Of a stretch of 64,000 nt of DNA, positions 44,652 to 51,770 are shown one piece after another. The position numbers and the translations under genes are program-made. The notes beneath the pieces were generated by a model, which worked only from the letters and a program-made list of their open reading frames with translations, did not search any database and was not told where the DNA came from. The DNA is from Candidatus Hydrogenedentota bacterium (GTDB lineage Bacteria; Hydrogenedentota; Hydrogenedentia; Hydrogenedentales; SLHB01): the NCBI GenBank assembly GCA_020849535.1, contig JADLGB010000075.1, forward strand, positions 1 through 64,000, written 5' to 3'. Within the stretch, counting starts at the first letter, position 1, and every line of letters begins with the position of its first letter.

Positions 44652-44999
44652 TGAGCAATGCCACACTCGCGGTGCGGGGATTTGTGCCGATGCACCGTGT
44701 TTGAGCGCGGTCAGACAGCTTTAGAGCATCCGAAAGCGCCTCAACAGCCCCGGCATTCTCGTGGGCATCATGCAGGGTGCCGTATGATCCGTCAAATACC
44801 ATCACTAGAATCGGAGCCTCTCCACCACGGGCAGCTAAGCTCCAAAGTCCCAGAGGCGAATCATGAAATAGTGACTGCTCCGTAACCTCAAATGATGAGA
44901 TGGTTGCGGAGATGAAAAGGTGCCCATGTGAGGATGGAGCAGGCAGAACAGAGTTTGGTGGCGTGGCTGATTGAAACGAGTAACAAAGGGGAACATGAC
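44652..44999. other. Intergenic region with a possible decayed minus-strand coding fragment
   Basis: These 348 bases lie between two rightward genes. On the minus strand about 44690-44930 reads as protein-like text (ending region FHDSPLGLWSLAARGGEAPI then FDGSYGTLHDAHENAGAVEA), but it has no proper start and runs into both neighbours. It may be a gene relic or chance. No terminator is obvious. Confidence 0.3.
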
Positions 45000-46724
45000 A
45001 TGAAGCCTGCGTTAACCGTGATGACCTTGAGTGCCTTGGTCGCAAGTATTCCATGGCTAACCCCCATAACTTGGGCTGAGGGCGCTGATCCCGGCGTGGC
45101 GAAACCGACAGTTCTCGACTCGACCGACTCCGGTTGGGACATGCTGCAAGCCAAACCGGAAACTGTCAATGCCTGGAAGGATATGCGGTTTGGCATATTC
45201 ATCTGTTGGGGGCCGGTCACACTTACTGGCCTCGAGATCGGCTGGTCGCGTGGCAAGGCGCGGCCCGACCAGAGGGAAGGCGGCGGTGGTCCAACGCCCG
45301 TTGAGGTCTACGACAGCCTCTACAAAAAATGGACACCGGAGAGATTTGATGCCCGGGAATGGGTGAATGTTGTACAGGATAGCGGCGCGAAATACATCAT
45401 CTTTCTCGTAAAGCACCACGATGGTTTCTGCCTGTTTGACACAAAGCTCACCGATTACCGCATCACCGGCCCCGAATCCGCATGGAAGGTGGACGTGTTC
45501 AAGGCCATCGCAGACGCATGCCATGAAGCGGGCATCAAGCTGATCGTCTACTACTCGCAGCCCGATTGGCATCATCCCGACTACCGGACCGTGAACCACG
45601 CGCGCTACATCCCGTATCTACACGGCCAGATTCGCGAGATCCTGACCAACTACGGACGTATCGATGGCCTGTGGTTCGACCTCGGTGGCAAGCCCGAGGA
45701 GTGGGATTCCCCGAACCTATTCAAGATGTCACGCCAGCTCCAGCCCCACTTAATCATCAACAACCGCTGCGGGCTCCCGGGGGATTTCGATACACCAGAA
45801 CAGAAGCTCGGCCACTTTCAGATTGAGCGCCCGTGGGAGACCTGTATGACCCTCGGTACCCAGTGGTCGTGGAAACCCGACGACAAGATCAAGTCTCTCA
45901 AGGAGTGTATCGATGCGTTGGTTACCTGTGCGGTGCGCGACGGTAACCTCGCGTTGAACACCAACCCGATGCCCGACGGCCAAATCGAGTTGCGACAGGT
46001 CGAGCGATTCCGCGAGATCGGCCAGTGGCTCAAGAAGTACGGCGACAGCATCTACGGCACCCGCGGCGGGCCATGGAAGTCAGCAAAGTGGGGTGGTGCC
46101 ACGCGCCGCAACGACACCGTCTATCTGCACGTTCTTACATGGCCGGACGAAGGGCTACAACTGCCACCGCTCCCAAAGAAGATCCTCGCCAGCTCGGTCG
46201 TGACCGGCGGGACCGTTACGGTGCAGCAAACCGACGCCGCGGTCAAGGTCGACGTGCCGCCAGCCTATCGCCAGGAACTCGATACCATCATTGCATTGAC
46301 GCTTGACGGTCCCGCGGAGGAAATCAAGCCCATCACGCTTCCCTCCGGCGCGCTGACCTTTGGCAAGAAGGTCACCGCATCGAGCATTTGGGGACCGGGC
46401 TACGAGCCCGAGATGGCGTTGGACGAGGACGACGGCACCCGCTGGGGCGCGGCGCCCGGCAGCCGCAACGGCTGGCTCGAGGTCGATTTCGAAGCGGAAA
46501 CGACATTCGCCCGTGCTCTCCTCAACGAAGAAGGCTGGAACCGAATCGAAGAGTTTGAACTCCAGTCCTGGGATGGAGTCACATGGCACACCTTCGCTCA
46601 AGGCGCTAGAGCAGGCCGCTTGGAACTCACGTTCAACCCCGTCACTGCCCAAAAGGTCCGCCTCAACATCCTCAAAGCAAGCGACGTCCCCACCATCTGG
46701 GAATTCCAGTTGTTCAGAGACTGA
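45000..46724 (+). CDS. Exported alpha-L-fucosidase (GH29) with C-terminal F5/8 type C domain
   Basis: A 574-residue protein with a signal peptide (LSALVASIPWLTPITWAEGA). GH29 signatures follow: WKDMRFGIFICWGPVTL, KYIIFLVKHHDGFCLFDTKL, AGIKLIVYYSQPDWHHPDYR and the nucleophile Asp227 in IDGLWFDLGG. GNLALNTNPMPDGQIELRQV closes the barrel. From about 470 a discoidin/F5-8C domain begins (VTASSIWGPGYEPEMALDED) and ends at IWEFQLFRD, likely binding glycan. AAAGGGG before the ATG at 45000 supports the start. It releases terminal L-fucose by a retaining mechanism; with the adjacent sulfatases, a sulfated fucose-rich polymer is a plausible target. Confidence 0.93.
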   Translation: MKPALTVMTLSALVASIPWLTPITWAEGADPGVAKPTVLDSTDSGWDMLQAKPETVNAWKDMRFGIFICWGPVTLTGLEIGWSRGKARPDQREGGGGPTPVEVYDSLYKKWTPERFDAREWVNVVQDSGAKYIIFLVKHHDGFCLFDTKLTDYRITGPESAWKVDVFKAIADACHEAGIKLIVYYSQPDWHHPDYRTVNHARYIPYLHGQIREILTNYGRIDGLWFDLGGKPEEWDSPNLFKMSRQLQPHLIINNRCGLPGDFDTPEQKLGHFQIERPWETCMTLGTQWSWKPDDKIKSLKECIDALVTCAVRDGNLALNTNPMPDGQIELRQVERFREIGQWLKKYGDSIYGTRGGPWKSAKWGGATRRNDTVYLHVLTWPDEGLQLPPLPKKILASSVVTGGTVTVQQTDAAVKVDVPPAYRQELDTIIALTLDGPAEEIKPITLPSGALTFGKKVTASSIWGPGYEPEMALDEDDGTRWGAAPGSRNGWLEVDFEAETTFARALLNEEGWNRIEEFELQSWDGVTWHTFAQGARAGRLELTFNPVTAQKVRLNILKASDVPTIWEFQLFRD

Positions 46725-47010
46725 TGTAGCGGGCAGCAGATACGAACCGGCGACCATGAGCTTGACTCTTGGGTTCCTGCAACTACAGTAAGGGGAAATG
46801 GCAGAGACGAAGGCATCGACAGGCGGGCCGTTGTGGAAGGTCCCGCGGTTGTTGACTGGACTCTTGAGGAAACAGTGAGGCCTTGCTGCCACATTTCATG
46901 AACAACGACCGGAAATCCGCGACATACTAAGTTGGCCTGTTGGAGGCGGCACTTCGAATCGCATCCGGTGACAGGGAAGCGTGCTGGATTATGACGAGAC
47001 CTACGGAGCC

Positions 47011-48054
47011 TTACCCGTAGGTCCCATATTCTTGAATCGCATCAAACATGGCGATTACGTTTTCGAGCGGCGTTTCCTCAAGGATCGTGTCGTGGCTGGC
47101 CCCGGCCACGTACCCCCCGCCCGGTTTCATGATGCCGATCGTGTCACGTGTCTTCTCCCGCACGAAATCCGGAGTCCCATTGATCAACACATGATGCGAG
47201 TCAATTGCTCCGTTCAAGAGAATCTTATCGCCAAACTCTTCCTTCAGTCGCCGGGGATCCATATCCGCGCAACTAGGCTGCAGGGCATGCAGACCGTCCA
47301 GTCCAACCTCAATCATGGCGGGGATCAACGCATGAAATCCGCCGCAGCAATGGAGCATTACCTTGAGGCCGTAGGCATGCCCCAAATCCACCAGTCGCGC
47401 CAAATGTGGCAGAAGAAAGCGTCGAAACATGGCTTCAGAAAGCAACGGCCCCTTCTGGCTGCCAAAATCGTTCCCGATAAAGAAGATGTCGATGGCATCG
47501 CCCGCCGCATCGAAGATGCTTTGACTGACCGCGGCATAGTAATCGACCACATGGTGAAGAGCGGCGTCAACCAACTCGGGTTCTTCGTACATCTTCACAA
47601 ACATGGTTTCCATGCCGAGCAGGTCGATAAGGTCGTGCCAGTACGGCGACCAATCGCCGCCGAGGATGGCGTATTCTTTCCCATAGGCCGCAGCCTCTCC
47701 GCGAATATGTGAAACATCTATCCAAGACGGATCCGGCCACGTAAAACCATGGACTTCGTTCAGGGTGGCAGCCGCCAGCGGGTGGGACGTCGGCTGTCCC
47801 CAACCCAGCCCGATCCGCTCAACGCCAAACGGCGTTCGGCTGGTTACGCCTGGCGGCAACGCGATCTCAGGCCCCGTGTATTTGGCGAATACGCGGCGGA
47901 AATCATCACCGAATCGGAGCCGCAACTGTTCGTCGTCCAGCTTCAGTTCCCGCTTGGCCTTTGCCCAGAATCCCTCTGACGCACCACACCACGCAGGCAC
48001 ACGGTCGGGCTCTTCGTGTGCGAATGCCGTCAATACACGATTCCGTGAAGTCAT
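47011..48054 (-). CDS. Uroporphyrinogen decarboxylase-like (UroD/MtaA superfamily) protein
   Basis: A 347-residue cytoplasmic protein, second of its kind in the window. MTSRNRVLTAFAHEEPDRVP is the superfamily's typical start; YGLKVMLHCCGGFHALIPAM, DGLHALQPSCADMDPRRLKE and EFGDKILLNGAIDSHHVLIN are the C-terminal barrel signatures. The 'HCCGG' segment resembles the zinc/corrinoid-type members (HCCGD or HSCG), rather than HemE. Likely a methyltransferase-like or uncharacterised enzyme; substrate unknown. It stands alone on the minus strand, 286 bases from the fucosidase end; that gap holds nothing I can support. Confidence 0.85.
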   Translation of the reverse strand: MTSRNRVLTAFAHEEPDRVPAWCGASEGFWAKAKRELKLDDEQLRLRFGDDFRRVFAKYTGPEIALPPGVTSRTPFGVERIGLGWGQPTSHPLAAATLNEVHGFTWPDPSWIDVSHIRGEAAAYGKEYAILGGDWSPYWHDLIDLLGMETMFVKMYEEPELVDAALHHVVDYYAAVSQSIFDAAGDAIDIFFIGNDFGSQKGPLLSEAMFRRFLLPHLARLVDLGHAYGLKVMLHCCGGFHALIPAMIEVGLDGLHALQPSCADMDPRRLKEEFGDKILLNGAIDSHHVLINGTPDFVREKTRDTIGIMKPGGGYVAGASHDTILEETPLENVIAMFDAIQEYGTYG

Positions 48055-48231
48055 TTTGAAACCCTGTTCTCAGAAACCTGATCACACTCCTGCGACGTAT
48101 TTGTAAATAGGCGCCTCATCATGGGGCGCATTCCGCGTCAAAGAACGACGTTTCCGGCTAAGTTTCTCCCGGTTCCTGGTTCAAGGTGAACGGGGCTGCC
48201 ATATCCAGACCAATCATGTTCTCCACGTGTT

Positions 48232-48345
48232 TCAAAATAGGGATGTGGTGGCACCCACAGCCGGAAATGCAAACACCGTCACGACCGCAACAAAAAAAGC
48301 AAGTTCTGTAACTAGGGTTGGTCTCACCATGCGCTTTGATTTCAT
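48232..48345 (-). CDS. Very short exported-peptide frame (signal peptide then stop), possibly broken gene
   Basis: GGGGGAGGCGAA stands directly before the ATG at 48345. The 37-codon product MKSKRMVRPTLVTELAFFVA plus VVTVFAFPAVGATTSLF looks like a complete signal peptide with little mature protein. A run of seven T near residue 17 would join a second frame if one T were gained; that frame reads CFFCCGRDGVCISGCGCHHI and continues to a stop at about 48162. Either a tiny exported peptide or a frame-disrupted Cys-rich gene. The flanks (48055-48231, 48346-48406) show nothing else. Confidence 0.35.
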   Translation of the reverse strand: MKSKRMVRPTLVTELAFFVAVVTVFAFPAVGATTSLF

Positions 48346-48406
48346 TTCGCCTCCCCCTTCAGTTGTTCCGAGCGATGCCAAGTACTAATGCAATTCTGAG
48401 GGGTCA

Positions 48407-49213
48407 TCAATCGAGTGGAACTGGATCAAGAATGGGTAACGATACCTTTTCCCCTTTTCGGATTCGTTCAAGTTGGTTCAAGTAACTCTCGGCAAGACTT
48501 CTAATAAAACCATCAAAGCCAACACTGTCGGGGTGGAGAGAATCGCGCACGCTCTTGAGTGCTACTATCGCCTGATCTAACGGGGCGTACAAAAAGAGTG
48601 CTTGTAACGCCACCTGACATAGAAACTCGCGGTGACCTCCGACGAAGCCCTGAAAACCGGCATCAACCTTGACTCCCAGGAAGGCGCGTGATGCGGATTT
48701 CTTTAGGAGTTCTATATCTTCACTTTTTCCCGTAAGTGCGAGAATTTCCAGCGCGGCACCAACTGCTATCATGGCCTCATCAGGTAGCTCAGCTGCGGTC
48801 GTCAACAATTCCCTGGCAATTTCCAGAATGCGAGGGTCGGAAACACCTTTGTACGCCGCTGACAAAGCGACGCAAAGCACCGGCCAATCTGGAGGGTCTT
48901 GCGCATACGCGTTCGTCAAGGTTGCAGCAATAAGGATTGAATCCTCTTGCTTTCGTGGCTTTCTATGCCAATCTGCCAACTCGCGCCGTCTGGCTTCATC
49001 TGGCACGACATAGTCACGCATGACAATAGACTCAAGTTCATCGTCCGTGTCACGCTTGAGTTCAAAAAGTCTCGGGTGGGACAGTTCAACTGCCTTGAGC
49101 TGATTCTGTGGAGCATCCTTCGGTCCAACATTCCTTGAGATTTCTGCCAAGAGCGGCAAACTTAATACAACCGATACAACTATGTATAGAAGCACAGCAT
49201 GACTGGATCTCAT
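48407..49213 (-). CDS. Exported protein of unknown function, helical-repeat-like
   Basis: A 268-residue protein not recognised by family. It has an N-terminal signal peptide (VLLYIVVSVVLSLPLLAEIS), a charged segment with ELSHPRLFELKRDTDDELES, then amphipathic helices of HEAT/TPR character (LTTAAELPDEAMIAVGAALE, LCQVALQALFLYAPLDQAIV). No catalytic motif is visible. Base composition is more AT-rich than its neighbours, as for the next 500 bases to its right. It lies in the same direction as the broken metallopeptidase upstream and the short peptide downstream. Confidence 0.65.
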   Translation of the reverse strand: MRSSHAVLLYIVVSVVLSLPLLAEISRNVGPKDAPQNQLKAVELSHPRLFELKRDTDDELESIVMRDYVVPDEARRRELADWHRKPRKQEDSILIAATLTNAYAQDPPDWPVLCVALSAAYKGVSDPRILEIARELLTTAAELPDEAMIAVGAALEILALTGKSEDIELLKKSASRAFLGVKVDAGFQGFVGGHREFLCQVALQALFLYAPLDQAIVALKSVRDSLHPDSVGFDGFIRSLAESYLNQLERIRKGEKVSLPILDPVPLD

Positions 49214-49317
49214 ATTGGATCCCTCCCCTCTTACTCAAAGTCGGCTACTATCCCCACTCAACCTTCAAGCATAGCGATTATGGAGTATTGTGTTACGGCA
49301 AAACATCTGGATCTTCC

Positions 49318-49753
49318 TCAAGGATCTGCTGGAAGTGCGTTTTCTGTTTGATTTTCCCATGAACCAGAACTTTGGTTAATCAATGCACCGTATTGAACAT
49401 TGGGACAAGCGGCGACTTTGGAACTCATGACTTCATTGTCGATGCACCAGTCACCCTCGCATCCGCCATTGTGGCCCCACTCATGCCCGAGTGCTTTCAC
49501 TACGTGATTGGCCATCACATTTGATATGATAGCTTTGCGACCGTTAAGCATGGCCCATGCCTCCCCACTCCACATATGGAGTACGAGTAGTGTCCTTCCA
49601 TATGTGGTTCACGATGAAAACATTCTTATTGAATAAACCCCATTGTTGCGCCGTCCAGACTATCTTTATGGGCATACTGCTATCAACCGACACGAAGGTG
49701 GGCGAACTCAAATGGCAAGCGCCTTGTCTCCATCGGGTAACTCGATTATGCAA
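49318..49753 (-). pseudogene. Frame-disrupted zinc metallopeptidase remnant (HExxH)
   Basis: Two overlapping frames carry protein-like text. The upstream frame (to 49544) has KIVWTAQQWGLFNKNVFIVN; the downstream frame (to 49318) has LNGRKAIISNVMANHVVKAL followed by GHEWGHNGGCEGDWCIDNE, containing the zinc motif HEWGH. Neither has a good start; the first is open only from a TTG inside the end of the symporter gene. The break coincides with an 11-base inverted repeat at 49570-49580 and 49597-49607. It looks like the C-terminal half of an exported metallopeptidase that lost its N terminus and suffered a frameshift. Confidence 0.5.
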
Positions 49754-51446
49754 GAAGCGTGTAAATAACCACCAGAACTGCCAGTAAACCGGCGGCGAGA
49801 ACTTTGTAGTTACCCAGACCCCGCCAGCCAGGGCTGGTCAAGGCGTCGAGGGGGTTTCTCCAAACAAGCGCCGCCTTCTCCTCCGTCAGCGGCTCGGGCG
49901 TGGCCACCGATACGACTATGTGGATGGCCGCGCACAGGACACAGAGCCAGAACGAAGCCACCATCCAGTGCATATCGACGAGGACATGGGCGAACGAGCC
50001 GCCGCCCAATAGGTGCAGCAGGCCATCGTGTAGAGGACGCAGAAGCGCCATGTTTTCCTGGCCCGAAAGACTGATCACGAACGCACAAACGCCCAATACA
50101 AACCCGCCGGTAAGCGTCACGATGGAACCCTTGCTCGACGCGCCCTTCCAAAAGACGCCGAGTAGAAAGGTGGCCGTGATGGGCGGGGCAATGTAGCAAA
50201 TCATGGTGGCCATCATCCCGAATATGGACTGGAACTGCGAGACGAACGGCGACCAGGAGACGGCCACAATCATGCTCGCCAAGGTAACGATGCGGCCCAC
50301 AGTCACGAGCCTCTGTTCCGGCATCGATGGGAACCAACGCCGAAAAAGATCATAGGAGAACAGCGTTGCCACGGAGTTCAATGCGCCTGACACCGTGCTC
50401 ATCGCTGCCGCCAACAGTGCGGCGGCCACCACCCCGCGTAATCCAATGGGCATGATGTGTTCAATCATAAAGGAATAGGCGTCTTCCGAACGGGCTGGTT
50501 CCAGGCCGCCGAAAGCGCCTTGCCTCACCATGACGTAGCACATCAAGCCCGGGAGCACCAGGATAAACACGGGCAGGATCTTGATGTACCCTGCAAAGAG
50601 AGCGCCCACGCGCGCATGGTCCTCGCTCTTCGCGCCGAGGACGCGTTGCACAATCGTCTGGTCCGTGCACCAGTACCAGATGCCGATAACCGGATATCCC
50701 AGCAGAACCCCGTACCACGGAAGCCCACCCGGTTCCTGCGGCGTGCGCAGCATTGTCAACTTGACGAGTTCCCCGTTCGCCCGAAGTGTCTCCTCAATGC
50801 CACTCCATCCGCCCGAAGCCCGATACGCAAAGAAAGCAACGCAAAATGAGCCAGCCAGCAACACGATGGTCTGGATGGCCTCTGTTGTGACAACGGCGAT
50901 GAGACCGCCAATAACCGTGTACAGCCCCGTCAATCCAGCGATAGCTACGATCGTCCAAACGATGTAGTCTTTTGGGATTCCTAACAATCCGTGCATTACC
51001 AGCGCGGCGGTGTACAACGTGAAGCCGATGTGAATGAATATCGCCGAAACAATCGAAACCACCGCCAACCAATCGCGGCTCGCCCGGCTATAGCGCTTTT
51101 CAAGAAAGTCCGGCAATGTGGCCACGCGGCTCCGCACATAGAACGGCGCAAAGAATAGGGCGAGCAGGACGAGCGTGAAGCCTGCCATCAGTTCAAAATT
51201 GCCAAAAAGCAAGCCGTTCAGGTAGCCCTCCTGCGCCAGAGCCACCAGGTGTATTGTCGAGATGTTCGTCGAGAACAGCGCCAGGCCAATGACCGGCCAT
51301 CGCAACCTGCCCCCGGCCAGGAAATACTCTTTGCTTTGGCTACCTTCTTGCCTATGGCGAACACCGACCCAGCACCCCAGCGCCACGATGCCAACCAGGT
51401 AAGCAACCAAAACCGCCAGATCAAGCATTTCGATCTTTGCTTCCAC
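49746..51446 (-). CDS. SGLT-like sodium:solute symporter (SSS)
   Basis: A 566-residue protein with about 14 hydrophobic segments. Signatures: SKEYFLAGGRLRWPVIGLAL, FSTNISTIHLVALAQEGYLN, GLTGLYTVIGGLIAVVTTEA and PVIGIWYWCTDQTIVQRVLG, the last typical of sodium/glucose (SGLT/vSGLT) members, which carry hexoses with sodium. The start is a GTG at 51446, with AAGGAG 8 bases upstream in a duplicated Shine-Dalgarno unit; the internal ATG at residue 7 lacks such a site. It is divergent from the glycosidase-like gene at 51771, so uptake of its products is plausible. Its last codons overlap the remnant peptidase frame. Confidence 0.93.
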   Translation of the reverse strand: MEAKIEMLDLAVLVAYLVGIVALGCWVGVRHRQEGSQSKEYFLAGGRLRWPVIGLALFSTNISTIHLVALAQEGYLNGLLFGNFELMAGFTLVLLALFFAPFYVRSRVATLPDFLEKRYSRASRDWLAVVSIVSAIFIHIGFTLYTAALVMHGLLGIPKDYIVWTIVAIAGLTGLYTVIGGLIAVVTTEAIQTIVLLAGSFCVAFFAYRASGGWSGIEETLRANGELVKLTMLRTPQEPGGLPWYGVLLGYPVIGIWYWCTDQTIVQRVLGAKSEDHARVGALFAGYIKILPVFILVLPGLMCYVMVRQGAFGGLEPARSEDAYSFMIEHIMPIGLRGVVAAALLAAAMSTVSGALNSVATLFSYDLFRRWFPSMPEQRLVTVGRIVTLASMIVAVSWSPFVSQFQSIFGMMATMICYIAPPITATFLLGVFWKGASSKGSIVTLTGGFVLGVCAFVISLSGQENMALLRPLHDGLLHLLGGGSFAHVLVDMHWMVASFWLCVLCAAIHIVVSVATPEPLTEEKAALVWRNPLDALTSPGWRGLGNYKVLAAGLLAVLVVIYTLLA

Positions 51447-51770
51447 GAATAATCTCCTTCCCCCCTAATCTCCTTCCCCCACCATGCTCCGCTCTTGACC
51501 CATATGAAACTCGGTTATCGTGAGCGCCACCTTTCGGAGCCTTCACTGTTCTCCGCCAGGGAGTCCTGGCATGCACCCTCAGCGCTTTTCAATCCTACAG
51601 GCCTGTCCGGTAAAGTAGCACCTGTTCGGAGTACTCCAGCCGCGAAGGAGCCAGAGGAGATAGTCGTGTAACGCAGAGATTTCCTCATGGCAAGTATCGC
51701 GATGGCCGGTACATGCGCACCCTGAATTCGTATTCAAGGTTCAGTTCTTGCCCGATTAGGAGAACCCAAT
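51447..51770. other. Divergent intergenic region
   Basis: These 324 bases separate the symporter start (51446, leftward) and the gene at 51771 (rightward). They contain the duplicated ribosome-binding unit at 51450-51481 and the AGGAG for the rightward gene at 51758-51762. The rest shows no gene or repeat copy. Confidence 0.5.
51450..51481 (-). promoter_or_regulatory. Tandemly duplicated Shine-Dalgarno unit
   Basis: Two adjacent 16-base copies differ at one base: 51450-51465 and 51466-51481, read on the minus strand as GGGGGGAAGGAGATTA twice. The proximal AAGGAG is 8 bases from the GTG start of the symporter gene, the distal one 24 bases away. Confidence 0.7.

Noticed and set aside
46798..46878. 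26-codon frame after the fucosidase gene (MAETKASTGGPLWKVPRLLT...)
   Set aside because: Has an AGGGGA sequence just upstream, but no homology or continuation, so a real small protein cannot be supported.
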